Assembly: GCA_022539475.1 (NCBI GenBank)
Contig: VCMS01000087.1
Span: forward strand, 1-64,000
Direction: 5' to 3'
From: Gracilaria domingensis
Taxonomy: Eukaryota > Rhodophyta > Florideophyceae > Gracilariales > Gracilariaceae
Length of the DNA: 64,000 nucleotides
Part shown: positions 43,731-53,352 of the stretch, piece after piece
How the letters are laid out: the number at the start of each line of letters is the position of its first letter
Numbering within the stretch: the stretch's first letter is position 1
Notes under the pieces: generated by a model
Told to the model about the DNA's origin: nothing
Database searches by the model: none
Seen by the model: only the letters and a program-made list of their open reading frames with translations
Made by a program: the position numbers and the translations under genes

Positions 43731-44507
43731 TTAGAGCGAGGCGCTCTTTTGTTCTGCAGCTTGCATTACCAATCGATTGACCTCAGAAATTGGCCGGGAA
43801 GCATCGACGGCGTGAAGAATTCCTATTTTGTTGTAGTAATCCAACACATGTGATGTCTTGGCATGAAAAGAGTGTAACCTTTTCTTAAGTGTTTCCTCAT
43901 TGTCATCGCTCCTTCGGATGAGATCTTCGCCGGTAACATCATCTTTCATTGGGAGCTTTGGAGGGTTGAATTCAGCATGATAACTTCTACCGCTCCCTGG
44001 ATGGAAGAGCCGACCAGTGATCCTCTTAACCAATAGCTCATCCTCAATTTCGAAGTTGATTACGGAATCCACTCCCTTCATGCCATTGTCCCGAAGCATG
44101 GTATCAAGTTTCCTGGCTTGCTCCACTGTCCTCGGGAAGCCATCAAGAATGAATCCTTTGTGACAGGCCACGGAACTGATGTTCTCCTTGATAAGCCCAA
44201 CCACGATTTCATCGGAAACCAGCTCACCAGCGTCCATAACTTTCTTCGCTTGCTTTCCCAGATCAGTGCCAGCCTTTACAGCAGCACGAAGCATATCGCC
44301 GGTGGCCAAATGACAAAGGCAATGTTCATCCTTGAGACGAGGGGCCTGAGTACCCTTTCCAGAACCCGGGGGTCCGATCAAGATGATGTGCTTCCTCTCT
44401 TCGGGTTTGGATTGCGCGAGACGGCGTTCGATCTCAGCCACTAACATGGGCGTCGGCAACTGCTGCAGAACGCCATTGAGAATCGATTCCGGTGCTACTT
44501 GATCCAT
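43731..44507 (-). CDS. ADK: Adenylate kinase (long form)
   Basis: 258 residues from ATG 44507. The P-loop is GPPGSGKGT (residues 45-53), with [20 protein letters not shown] for the AMP site, [14 protein letters not shown] for the core and a full LID of the long type ([20 protein letters not shown]). Long-LID adenylate kinases of eukaryotes catalyse 2 ADP = ATP + AMP in the cytosol and the mitochondrial intermembrane space. The overall sequence is closest to plant ADK3/ADK4-type and animal AK2 enzymes. The LID lacks the four-Cys zinc site. The first 35 residues do not look like a clear transit peptide, so a cytosolic or mitochondrial intermembrane place is inferred. Confidence 0.93.
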   Translation of the reverse strand: MDQVAPESILNGVLQQLPTPMLVAEIERRLAQSKPEERKHIILIGPPGSGKGTQAPRLKDEHCLCHLATGDMLRAAVKAGTDLGKQAKKVMDAGELVSDEIVVGLIKENISSVACHKGFILDGFPRTVEQARKLDTMLRDNGMKGVDSVINFEIEDELLVKRITGRLFHPGSGRSYHAEFNPPKLPMKDDVTGEDLIRRSDDNEETLKKRLHSFHAKTSHVLDYYNKIGILHAVDASRPISEVNRLVMQAAEQKSASL

Positions 44508-45282
44508 GACGAAAACCTTGTCAAACAAAGTCGGGGAATAAGTGATATGTGGCGACACGCAGAGAAGCAGAACGAATAGTGCGAAAGCAATTATGCAGCA
44601 ATCGCAAAGGTTCTTATCTGATGAGCAATCTCACGAAGATCAGCGAGCGCGAGAGCAAGAACAACGCTGTGGTTGCCAGAGGCGTATAGATGCTGTTCAG
44701 TTGTATCCGTCCCACAACAGATCGTACCCTGGTAAGCCTTGATCAAACGGATCGTGTGAGGAGCATATATCGGTATTGTCAAAAAACAGATCCGAAACGG
44801 TGTGCCGCAATTTTGCAATGATCACCACAGATTCAATCTGTAAGTCTGATATCGTCGGCACAGGTACGGGGTACACTTGGGGTAGTGGCCCGCGGGCCAT
44901 GATTTCGGGCACTCAAATAATTGCGGAGAGTGACCATAGACGGACGCAATCAACAACTTGGATGTAGTAATAATTCATCACTAATGAATGAACGACGAAG
45001 AGGGGTTTATGTGAGTCACAGCTATGATACAAGTACCAAAGGCAGCGGAGGTAGCTTTGGAAGAAGTTCTTAGTGAAACTATTGCGTTCGCATGTGCGCA
45101 ACATAGAGCGAGCCAATCCAGTTGTCTTCAAAGAAGCTTACATGAACACAGAGTCAGTATCATTCTAGAATCATAAGAATGTCAGCAAGTGTATCTTCAG
45201 AAAAAGTAACACACAGCAAAAGCCGAAAACGAAACGAGCGAGGCAGCAGGTCACCAAAGTCGAGAGACGACGACGGTAAAAC
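44508..45282. other. Intergenic, no gene seen
   Basis: 775 bp with only short frames; no RNA gene is recognised. Confidence 0.4.
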
Positions 45283-45549
45283 TCATTCCGACTTTTCAGC
45301 CTTAATAGCTTCTTTAATCTGCTGTCGTCGTGATTTCTCGCGACGAAGCTCTGTGGCAGTTTCAGCAGCAATGAAAGCAATGAAGGAGATGAAGGCCACG
45401 ACCGCAATTGCGACAAGAATTAGCACGAACACAACAAGGCCGCCTTCAGACGCGCGGGCGTCTGGCAGTGTCTTGAATAGCCATGATACCGCGCCTATCG
45501 ACGACAATATCGCGATCCCAGCCACAGCTGTGTGCTCGAATGATAACAT
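45283..45549 (-). CDS. Small membrane protein, unknown
   Basis: 88 residues from ATG 45549. Two hydrophobic stretches are seen: AVAGIAILSSIGAVSWLF (about 8-25) and a longer one including GLVVFVLILVAIAVVAFISF (about 37-62), followed by a charged, Arg/Lys/Glu-rich tail (TELRREKSRRQQIKEAIKAE). The hydrophobic-then-charged pattern supports a real two-helix membrane protein rather than a chance frame, but no family is recognised. It lies about 390 bp from the left end of the Harbinger element. Confidence 0.5.
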   Translation of the reverse strand: MLSFEHTAVAGIAILSSIGAVSWLFKTLPDARASEGGLVVFVLILVAIAVVAFISFIAFIAAETATELRREKSRRQQIKEAIKAEKSE

Positions 45550-45937
45550 GACGGAATAACCGTTGCTCAGCAGTGCTGAGGACGCGTCTGTACGACGCGT
45601 AACTTTTTGAGGCGATGGCGACGACGTCGGTCGCTACGCTTACGGACTCCGTAATACGGAGGGATTGTTTTGGAGACCGTTGCAGCTTCGGAAGAATATC
45701 AGGATTCCTTTGGTAGCTGCATCACGACGTACACAATGTGCACCTTTGGTACATGGACAGAAGCCAGTCAGGCCCATTATGCATGGTATTACACGTCAGC
45801 ACCACGTTGTCAACTCGGACACGAGGATTCGGACTGAGGACCCTCGGCTCCCAGAGGGGCACGCGTGAACAGGCCCTGTGAAGCATGACGTCAGAACTTC
45901 TGACTGCAGAATCTGGAGTGCAGAAGCACCTTGTTTA
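45550..45937. other. Spacer before the Harbinger element
   Basis: 388 bp, no gene seen. Its last three bases (TTA, 45935-45937) are the left target-site copy of the transposon. Confidence 0.5.
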
Positions 45938-45950
45938 GGGGGTGTCTACA
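45938..45950 (+). repeat. Left terminal inverted repeat of the Harbinger element
   Basis: GGGGGTGTCTACA, an exact complement of 48410-48422. TTA precedes it. Confidence 0.92.
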
Positions 45951-46113
45951 CCTGGACATTTCACGACGCATTTTGTCCAATTCCCCATGAACCTTTAAAG
46001 AATTTGTCCCAATATGACACGAAGCATTTGTCTCCGGCGCCTCTACGATTGTCGTGAAATTGGGTACGCTACAGAAGGGTACCCACGCTCTGGACATCTA
46101 CCTACTTTGCTCG

Positions 46114-47355
46114 ATGGACTCAAGGCATCGCAAAGCTTTCGTTGTGCTTCTTCTACAGGCCCTTGAATCTTTTGAGACCGAGGCAGAAGCCGTGGCTGTT
46201 GCCGTCAACAATGATACTTTGGTGACTGTTATGGCACTTGAAGCTGCTGAACGACGACATGGAGCCTCCGGAAGATCATGGCAACATGTCCGCAACGATC
46301 CTGAGTGGTTTTTCAATTATGCGCTGCAGCCTAGCTTTCTTGCCAGTGGCTCATGGCAGGCGTTATTCCGCGTGTCTTCAACTGTCTTTACGAAGCTTCT
46401 TTCTCGATTACATCACAGGATCAGGAAGCAGACCACAAATTTCCGGCAACCACTCAAACCGGAGCTAGGGCTGGCCTCTTTTTTGATGTACAGCGGCGGG
46501 GCGTCTTGCGATGCGGTAGCTGCGCAACTAGGGATCGGCAAGAGCTCCGTGGACAGAGACGTTAAGGTAATATGCAGGGAAATATGCACCGTATTCGGCG
46601 ATCAAGTAGCATTACCGCAGGGGGAAGAACGAATAGCAGCTGTTATGAAAGGCTTTCAGAACATAAGAGGACTTCCCTACTGCGTAGGAGCTATCGATGG
46701 TACTCATATTCCCTGGCCCATGTGTCCGGAGTCCCAATACTACGAATACCGCTGCTACAAAGGATACCCCAGTATTGTTCTCTTTGCTGTAGCGTCAGCC
46801 GACAGAAAGTTCTTGTATATTGATGTAGGGCGTCCAGGTGTATACGGTGATTCTACAATAAACAACAGTTGCACGCTCAAAAAAATGATCGAGGACAAGC
46901 AGTGGCTCGGTCCAAACATACCGGACCTTAACATTGCAGGAATCGAAGTAAGGCCGTACTTGATCGGCGATTGTGCGTTTCGTTTGGATGTCAATATGAT
47001 GAAAAGCAGCAGCAAGGCTGAAATGGCTGCAAACCCTGTCCTCAAAACCTGGGATGCAATTGCGTCGCACACGCGAAACCCCATTGAATGCGCTTTTGGT
47101 ATACTGAAGCACCGCTTCTTGGTCCTCAAGGGTGGTGTTCGACTTCATCATGAAGACGATATCGTCTTCCTTTGTAGCGCATGTGTCATCATGCACAACA
47201 TGTGCATTGATAACGACGACCCCGGAGAGGCGTTCCTGCCACTAGACGAACAGCAAGATGAACAAGAAGTTATAACGGCTGAGACTTCAAAAGGCAAGAA
47301 ACAGAGAGATGCTTTATTGCATTATGTCATCGAGAAACTGTACGACAGTAATTAG
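46114..47355 (+). CDS. Harbinger (HARBI1-type) DDE transposase
   Basis: 413 residues from ATG 46114. A helix-turn-helix region (LASFLMYSGGASCDAVAAQL, then GIGKSSVDRDVKVI) lies at about 120-155. The DDE nuclease follows: D195 in VGAIDGTHIPWP, D246 in GRPGVYGDSTIN, GDCAFR at 285-290, and E325 in NPIECAFGILKHRF, the HARBI1/DDE_4 pattern. The protein should cut and join the element ends, and in Harbinger systems it enters the nucleus with the Myb-like partner. All key residues are present and the frame is intact, so it could be active. Confidence 0.92.
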   Translation: MDSRHRKAFVVLLLQALESFETEAEAVAVAVNNDTLVTVMALEAAERRHGASGRSWQHVRNDPEWFFNYALQPSFLASGSWQALFRVSSTVFTKLLSRLHHRIRKQTTNFRQPLKPELGLASFLMYSGGASCDAVAAQLGIGKSSVDRDVKVICREICTVFGDQVALPQGEERIAAVMKGFQNIRGLPYCVGAIDGTHIPWPMCPESQYYEYRCYKGYPSIVLFAVASADRKFLYIDVGRPGVYGDSTINNSCTLKKMIEDKQWLGPNIPDLNIAGIEVRPYLIGDCAFRLDVNMMKSSSKAEMAANPVLKTWDAIASHTRNPIECAFGILKHRFLVLKGGVRLHHEDDIVFLCSACVIMHNMCIDNDDPGEAFLPLDEQQDEQEVITAETSKGKKQRDALLHYVIEKLYDSN

Positions 47356-47515
47356 AACTTGTCGAGTAAGCGTTCAATGACAGACCGCATCTTCTCTTTC
47401 TCGTCATTACCGCGCTTCAATTCCTCCAACATCTGTAATTGGCATTCATTTGATTCTGTCATGTAGACTTCTGTGGAGGTGGCATGCAAAACTTTTTGCC
47501 TTTTCCGTGAGCTGG

Positions 47516-48127
47516 TTACGTGAGATCGTTATTCGCTGTTCCTGATACGCTATTGAGCACAGCAGGAGGATTATGTCGCGCTTTTGCATGTTCTAACTCG
47601 TGCATCTCCTCATAGAAATCCGGTTTACTATAGAGATCCAGGTCATCACCGTCTCTTCCGGACTCACTGATCTTTGAAATGTATGCGCTGTAGTCTTGCT
47701 TGATTCGAGTAAATTTCTTCTGCCACGCTTTAGCTGATCGGGCTATGTTGTGCTGCTTCTTTGCCATTTCCGTCGCAAGTTGGAACACTTCCTTTAAAGA
47801 TTTTTTCTGCTTCTTTCGGTCTCCATATCCAGTCTCTTTCATCATTTGCAAAAGCACGATGATTGTTTCGTGGTCATAGTGCTGACTACAGTTTACCACG
47901 TTGTTTACCGGTGTGGTTTGCGGCGAGGATTGATTGTTGGTGGTTTTAGTTGCCTGTGCGAGAACGTTTGACGCTGGCTTGGTCGCGGAGGAATCAGAAG
48001 TGTCGTTTTGGGTCTCTGGGCTTTTGCCAGGTGAATGTGCTGGGCTTGGAGCAGCACTCATGGTTTCTCTCTGGTCAGACGTGAGATGTAGAGGAGAACT
48101 GCAACTCTCCGCGGACAATGGGGACAT
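47516..48127 (-). CDS. Harbinger Myb/SANT-like accessory protein
   Basis: 203 residues from ATG 48127 (an alternative start at 48061 gives MSAAPSPAHSPGK). A disordered Ser/Pro/Thr-rich N-terminus precedes a helical domain (HETIIVLLQMMKETGYGDRK, then KAWQKKFTRIKQDYSAYISK) like the Myb/SANT trihelix proteins of PIF/Harbinger elements. In characterised elements this protein binds the transposon ends and carries the transposase to the nucleus. It ends 160 bp from the transposase stop, convergently, the standard arrangement. The N-terminal start overlaps the first copy of an 88-bp duplication. Confidence 0.75.
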   Translation of the reverse strand: MSPLSAESCSSPLHLTSDQRETMSAAPSPAHSPGKSPETQNDTSDSSATKPASNVLAQATKTTNNQSSPQTTPVNNVVNCSQHYDHETIIVLLQMMKETGYGDRKKQKKSLKEVFQLATEMAKKQHNIARSAKAWQKKFTRIKQDYSAYISKISESGRDGDDLDLYSKPDFYEEMHELEHAKARHNPPAVLNSVSGTANNDLT

Positions 48128-48288
48128 CACTGGAGCTTTTATTGAGTTCTGAGAATCGCTCTGCTGTTTGCGGTGTCTTGTTTCCCGCCAGAACGACTTC
48201 GGACAATGGGGACATCACTGGAGCTTTTATTGAGTTCTGAGAATCGCTCTGCTGTTTGCGTTGTCTTTTTTCCCGCCAGAACGACTTC
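48113..48288. repeat. 88-bp tandem duplication inside the Harbinger element
   Basis: Two copies (48113-48200 and 48201-48288), nearly identical, each beginning GGACAATGGGGACATCACTG. It lies between the Myb-like start and the right end, so subterminal binding sites may be doubled. Confidence 0.88.
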
Positions 48289-48409
48289 CTGTCCGAAACG
48301 ATTCCGGTCGTGTCTACACTGGGCTGCGTCACCGCCGACTTCAGTCGGGACAAATCATTGGGGCCGGCGGACAACGCTCCGTGTCGCGTTTTGAAATGTC
48401 CATTTTTGA

Positions 48410-48422
48410 TGTAGACACCCCC
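48410..48422 (-). repeat. Right terminal inverted repeat of the Harbinger element
   Basis: TGTAGACACCCCC, complement of the left end; TTA follows at 48423-48425. Confidence 0.92.
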
Positions 48423-48798
48423 TTACAGCGGGTGCCACTTGTTGCGGCGAGCAACGAACGGTCACCGCATTGCGCCGATGATGTCGCATACCCAGGGGTA
48501 CAGATCCTGGGCCGCGTGCCAACAACAAGCTTAAACTATTTATCTAATAAACACAGCCTCAAAGCGCGGCCCAAGTCGGGCGGCGGCCTTCTTCGTCAAG
48601 AGAGTTTGTCGTCAATACCTGCCGCCACTGCTCCCGCCACCTTCCGCCTTGACAATTCTACATGTGAATTGCCAGCAATCTTCCACTTTTGTCAGTTCCC
48701 GCCGTCGTCGGCACGCCCTCGCCCCCTTCCGCTTCCGCTGTGTTCGACTTGCTCGTCGCCTGCCGAAGCCGTTCTTGTACGTCAGGGTTCTGCACGCC

Positions 48799-49659
48799 AT
48801 GGACACGCTACAGGCTCTTGATGCTCATCCAGCCATTCGCGATTTCACAACGCAGTTCAACCGCGCCAAGAGAAGAGCCAGACCGTATGCTCCTTTCATC
48901 ACTCGCGCGTTGTTAGTGCTGGCATTTGCAGAAGATGCTGCGCATACGCTTCTCGAATATCGTTCACAAGTGCAGTTTTTCAAGCGAGAGCTGGCAGTTC
49001 CGAGGATGTTTGCCCTGCTATTCATCGCCATATCGACATCGGCCACGTTTGTTGGCTGTGCGATGGTGTTTTTCACTAAGTGGGAGAAAAAGGGCGCTCA
49101 ACTTTTGCTGTTTGCCACCGTGTATCAACAATTGGTGTACGGGAGACACTCGCCAATCACCAGTGGAAACTTGGGCTTTCTCATTCGCAACATGTGTCTG
49201 TGCGGCACACTGATGCTTCTCATGAGCGGACAGCGAATCAAGGATGGACTTCCAGCGCTACCAGGGCTTCCAGACGCGCGCGACAAGGACGGCAAACGGC
49301 ACAGCATTGCGTTGATGACCAGACTGCTTCTAGGGCTGCTCGCGATAGAAATGTTCGATGTGATTGGATGGGCGTGGGCCGTGGTGATCGTGCCGGTGGC
49401 GTGCTCCGTCGTCGTGGGCTACAAGACCGACTTCATGGGCGTGGTGCTGATGATGTTCTACATTTTGGCCACGCTGACGAGCAAACAGTTCTGGCTGATA
49501 GACGGGTCGGCGCACGTGTTCGCGGCATTCAAGCGCGACGTGATGCGCTTCGAGTTTCTGCAGACGATCTCCATTATGAGCGGGCTGCTGACGCTGATCA
49601 TGAGCGGCCCGGGCGCCCTGTCGCTGGACGAGAGGCTGAAACGCGGAAAGGCATGGTAG
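48799..49659 (+). CDS. SURF4: SURF4/Erv29-type ER cargo receptor
   Basis: 286 residues from ATG 48799. The sequence follows the SURF4 family: an N-terminal cytosolic segment, ITRALLVLAFAEDAAHTLLE, several membrane helices (for example FALLFIAISTSATFVGCAMV and LLLGLLAIEMFDVIGWAWAV), ATLTSKQFWLIDGSAHVF, and the conserved end SGPGALSLDERLKRGKAW. SURF4 receptors select soluble cargo in the ER lumen and move it into COPII vesicles. The usual C-terminal lysine retrieval signal is only loosely matched by KRGKAW. The ATG lies 377 bp from the Harbinger end, so the transposon borders its promoter. Confidence 0.93.
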   Translation: MDTLQALDAHPAIRDFTTQFNRAKRRARPYAPFITRALLVLAFAEDAAHTLLEYRSQVQFFKRELAVPRMFALLFIAISTSATFVGCAMVFFTKWEKKGAQLLLFATVYQQLVYGRHSPITSGNLGFLIRNMCLCGTLMLLMSGQRIKDGLPALPGLPDARDKDGKRHSIALMTRLLLGLLAIEMFDVIGWAWAVVIVPVACSVVVGYKTDFMGVVLMMFYILATLTSKQFWLIDGSAHVFAAFKRDVMRFEFLQTISIMSGLLTLIMSGPGALSLDERLKRGKAW

Positions 49660-50384
49660 CGGGCGCGCGGCGTGGGGGCGCTCGGGGCGAATTGAAAGTC
49701 ACAGCGACGTGGCGCGGCTTCCGTCACGCCACCGCACGAAGGCGGCGGTGTAATCTGCGCGTGGTGTAAGCACGCGTGGTACAGCTATACATGCACGTGA
49801 TCAGGCGGTGTCTAAACAATCGTTCACGTACGGGCGGTCAAGAGAGCGGAAGAAGGTGTGCAGCACCCGATGGACAAAAGCATTAAAAAAACGGCAAAAA
49901 AGTGCGTGGAGGCATTGCCTGGCACATTGTCCCATTTGCGCACACGCGACCGCGCAGCTCCACCTCGCGCGCTCTCCTACCGCGTCGAATGGCCACGTTT
50001 TCACTTACACCGATGCGCTGTCTCGCCCGCGCCCTCCTCGCGCTTTATGTCTATCCCCCTTCAGCGACGAACCGCAGGGCGGGAGCAGCCGCAATGACGT
50101 ATACCGCAAACATAGCAGAGCGCTGCGCGCCTGCGGAGAGCGGGGACTCGACGACGGCCGCCTGGTTCTGAGCAATTGACAGAACCGCGCGCCCGGACAC
50201 AGCTGGCTATGGATTGGGGCTTGGGTGCATAGCCTAGCACTTGTGCCCGCATTTGTACCAGATACGTCTTCAGCATATGTGCAAAGGGTGGCTACCTGGG
50301 CTTTACTTCTCATGTTCAAGGATGTGACGCAGTCACGTTCGAGTGGTCCACACACAAGTCATTATCTTGTAGGGAACACATAGT
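49660..50384. other. Convergent spacer, GC-rich
   Basis: 725 bp between convergent gene ends. Frames at 49801-50179 on the plus strand are composition-driven and have no domain. Nothing else is seen. Confidence 0.45.
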
Positions 50385-52007
50385 CTACTTCTCCGTCGCC
50401 CCTTCCTGTACTTCCAACTTCGTTCCCACACCTACGGCAGGTTCCCCCTGTGCCACCGCATAGCCCGTCCCTCCCTTGTCATAGCCCGTTCCTCCCTCGA
50501 CATAGCCCGTTCCTCCCTCATCATAACCAGTTCCCTCCTCGTCATAGCCCATTCCTCCTTCCTCACCCTCTTCCATATACGGAGCGTATTCCCCTTCAAA
50601 TTCGTCCTCACTTTCCTCCCCGGGTTTCACGACACACATTTCCAACATTTTCGTAATTTGCGCCTTGTCCAGCTCGCGACCAATCAGCACCAACTGGTTT
50701 CTGCGTTCCATGCCTTCCGGCCATTCTTGCTCGTCCACATTGTATCGAGACCCGCTCCAGTGAAACACGAAACGCGTTTCGTAGTTTGAGAACCAGAGAA
50801 GCCCCTTGGACCGAAATACGCCTCTAGGGAGCACTTCCATGAACTCATCCTTGAAGCGTCTTAGCGAGAAGGGAAACTCGGACACAAACGATATACTACT
50901 GAATCCTTCTTGCTCCAAGTGCGTAAGCTGGTCCTTGCCGTTAGGAATGCACTTTCCATCAGCGTCATGCTCATGGTCATGTTTGTGCCCATGCTTATGG
51001 TCGTGTTTGTGCCCGTCCTTGTGTTCATGCTTGTGCTCATGCTTGTGCTCGTGCTTATGCTCATGACTGTGTCCATCCTCAGCATTGCCATTCCCCTCGT
51101 GGGTACCCTTATGTCCTGACATGTCATGAGCATGCTCCTGACTTTCCTTTCCGTTCTCTATAGCCTTAGTGTCCCACTTTCTTTTCGGCTTAGCGCCCAG
51201 AGAAATTCCAAGGTCGAACAAAGCTGCAATCGGAACATATCCCTTCTGACTGCGAAGAATCCTGGTGTTTGGACGGATAGAAAGAATAGAGTTGACCACA
51301 CTCTTCACCCGGGTCGCATCTGTCAAGTCCGTCTTAGACAGCAACACTGTGTCAGCGGCCTCAATCTGCCTGTGAGCCGTCTCAGAGCCATAGTGTTGCT
51401 CGTCCCAGGCGCTTGAATCGACTACAGTGAGCACCTGATCAAGGTACAGATCCTGGCGGAGCTCAGTAGCCTCGATAGAATCCATGATTGGCTTAGGATT
51501 CGCCAACCCCGTGGTCTCCACAATAAAATAGTCTGGCAGACGGTTAACTGCGTCGGCCTTGTCCAAAATGGCGTGAACAGCATCGATGAAGCCATTAGAC
51601 ACGGTGCAACACATGCAACCATTGTTGAGCATGACTGGTTCGCCTTCCTGGCCTTTGGCCATAGTATCTACCAGCTGGTTGTCTATATCGACCTGCCCAA
51701 ACTCATTGATAAGCACGGCAATTTTAAGCCCATGGTCAGCCTTGAGGATGTAGTTGAGCACGGTAGACTTGCCGGCACCGAGGAAGCCGGTGAGCAAGGT
51801 GAGCGGGATGCCATCGCCCTTGGGCATGGATTTTGTGATGGCCTCTGCAGCGGCCCAGGTGCCGGAGGAGGTGAGCAGGGTGTTTTCCTGATCCGGGGGG
51901 GCGACCTGGTCTGTCGAGATGCCGAGCAACTCGGATACCCTCATCTTCTTTAGCGGAGGCTCTGAGGGGTCTCTACGTCCGGCAGGGACTTTGGTGACAG
52001 CGGTCAT
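50385..52007 (-). CDS. ZNG1: CobW/ZNG1-type metal-chaperone GTPase with His-rich loop
   Basis: 540 residues from ATG 52007. The G domain is complete: P-loop GFLGAGKST (74-82), the NEFGQVDIDN switch, the metal-binding CMCC (131-134) and SKTDL for guanine. This CxCC binds zinc or a related metal in the COG0523 family, whose ZNG1 branch delivers zinc to methionine aminopeptidase. Between the G domain and the CobW C-terminal domain (about 296-345) is a block of HEHKHEHKHEHK-type repeats with very high His content, probably a metal reservoir. The last 70 residues are acidic and end in GYDEGGT-like repeats (GTGYDEGGTGYVEGGT). Divergent from NEDD8. Confidence 0.9.
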   Translation of the reverse strand: MTAVTKVPAGRRDPSEPPLKKMRVSELLGISTDQVAPPDQENTLLTSSGTWAAAEAITKSMPKGDGIPLTLLTGFLGAGKSTVLNYILKADHGLKIAVLINEFGQVDIDNQLVDTMAKGQEGEPVMLNNGCMCCTVSNGFIDAVHAILDKADAVNRLPDYFIVETTGLANPKPIMDSIEATELRQDLYLDQVLTVVDSSAWDEQHYGSETAHRQIEAADTVLLSKTDLTDATRVKSVVNSILSIRPNTRILRSQKGYVPIAALFDLGISLGAKPKRKWDTKAIENGKESQEHAHDMSGHKGTHEGNGNAEDGHSHEHKHEHKHEHKHEHKDGHKHDHKHGHKHDHEHDADGKCIPNGKDQLTHLEQEGFSSISFVSEFPFSLRRFKDEFMEVLPRGVFRSKGLLWFSNYETRFVFHWSGSRYNVDEQEWPEGMERRNQLVLIGRELDKAQITKMLEMCVVKPGEESEDEFEGEYAPYMEEGEEGGMGYDEEGTGYDEGGTGYVEGGTGYDKGGTGYAVAQGEPAVGVGTKLEVQEGATEK

Positions 52008-52690
52008 GCCAAAACAAGCAGAGTCAGTTTGCGAAACTCCACGGACGTTGACAAGCAGGTGGAGAGCGACGCACGAGCCGGAAAGCGCAGCTCCACGGAA
52101 GCGGCACGGGCTAGAGCGCGCAGGTGATTCCCAGACGCTTTGGGCGGGGGACGATGCCGTCGATGACGCGCAGAGGTGTGCGAAAGGCAGCAGTGCCGGT
52201 GCACCGGAGTCGCCCGCGCTTCGCGCTTTTTAAGGAGTGCCGCGCGCACCCGCGCAGCCGCCACCGCGGCCGCCGCCGCACGGGTCTGCGCCGGCAGCAC
52301 TACGGCTGCGACCATTGGCCACCGGTGGAATCCCACCGGTGCACCGTGCCCGCCACGCTTTGTTGGCACGCGATTACTGCAAGCCGCCCGTGGGATGTCC
52401 GCGTGCCAGGCGACGACACGTGGGTGCGCTGCCCACGTTGTGAAACGAGCGACGCTGCTCATCACCTGTTGGCAACAGGATGTTGCGGCTTGCGTCCAGC
52501 GAATCGCTTTCCACGCGCGCGCGCGTCCCCCTGTGGGCCCGCTGGCTGTGGTGTCGCTTCGAGCCCAAATCTGCCGTCTGGATCATTCATCGTAACCGCC
52601 GCCTTCCCGCAGACGCCAAGTGCCCACCGCCACGACCTGCATACCGCCCGACCCATCGCCGCCCGCACTGCGTCTCCTCCGCCCGCAGCG
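52008..52690. promoter_or_regulatory. Divergent upstream region of ZNG1 and NEDD8
   Basis: 683 bp, GC-rich, between two divergent ATGs, so it holds both promoters. Long frames here, including the extension in frame with NEDD8, are composition effects. Confidence 0.45.
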
Positions 52691-52930
52691 ATGCTCGTCA
52701 AGGTCAAGCTTCTCACCGGCAATCAAACCGAAATAGATATCGATCCCACCGACACCATTTGGCGAATCAAGGAACGTGTGGAGGAGAAGGCCGGCATCGA
52801 CCCCAAGCAACAGAGACTCATCTTCGGTGGGAAACAGCTTGCTGATGATCGCGCCGCTAACGAGTACAACATAGAGGGAGGAAGCGTGTTGCATCTTGTC
52901 ATCGCACTCAGAGGCGGCAATTGCCTCTGA
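52691..52930 (+). CDS. NEDD8: NEDD8/RUB1 ubiquitin-like modifier
   Basis: 79 residues: 76 mature plus a 3-residue tail (NCL). The fold is that of NEDD8: [17 protein letters not shown] start, [30 protein letters not shown] with Lys48, and HLVIALRGG. Ala72 in IALRGG separates it from ubiquitin, which has Arg72, and is the basis for its own E1. After a protease trims NCL, the GG end is joined to cullins, activating SCF ligases such as those that might use the F-box protein at 39552. The open frame extends far upstream but the ATG at 52691 gives the exact family length. Confidence 0.95.
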   Translation: MLVKVKLLTGNQTEIDIDPTDTIWRIKERVEEKAGIDPKQQRLIFGGKQLADDRAANEYNIEGGSVLHLVIALRGGNCL

Positions 52931-53352
52931 TTTCTCTGAACCACATGACGCGTGATTTTCGGAAATGACATTCTGGCAGGGCGACAACCGACGTGCCTGC
53001 TCGCTCTAATGGACACCGTCGCTCATTTTTCGAGACGTCGAGGAAGGTTGGGATTTGCATCTTGGGCTGGCAACTGGAGATATAGGACAACTCGGAACCA
53101 GTTGCGATTCACCACCACGCGGTGGATAAAGAAGAGCCAGACGAAGAGCCCTCCGCAGTATGTTACGCAGTTCGTTTACACACGCACGTCTAACTGTTCT
53201 GTGCTTGCTTCCACAAGTTCTCAGATGCCGATTTAGTTCAGGACGCAAGATTTCAAACGCTACTGTACCTGCCGCTACTATGACAGACGTATAAAATACC
53301 GTAACTTCTTTACAAGTAAACACAAATACATACACACTTCTTGATACCGCGT
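52931..53352. other. Convergent spacer
   Basis: 422 bp between the NEDD8 and CPSF30 stops; nothing beyond 3' untranslated sequence is seen. Confidence 0.45.

Larger units (their letters stand above)
45938..48422 (+). mobile_element. PIF/Harbinger DNA transposon, apparently complete
   Basis: A 2485-bp element bounded by inverted ends GGGGGTGTCTACA (45938-45950) and its complement (48410-48422), with similarity continuing inward (GGACATTTCA in both ends). A 3-bp TTA target duplication flanks it (45935-45937 and 48423-48425), exactly as PIF/Harbinger makes. Inside are a DDE transposase on the plus strand and, convergently, a Myb/SANT-like protein on the minus strand, the usual two-gene set. Both frames are open and the catalytic residues are present, so it may be autonomous. 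It sits 377 bp upstream of the SURF4 start codon. Confidence 0.93.

Noticed and set aside
49801-50179. Plus-strand frame of 123 codons
   Set aside because: Composition-driven, no motif, lies in a convergent spacer.
50806-51119. Val/Leu-rich and Cys/Leu-rich plus-strand frames
   Set aside because: Antisense of the His-rich block in the CobW gene.
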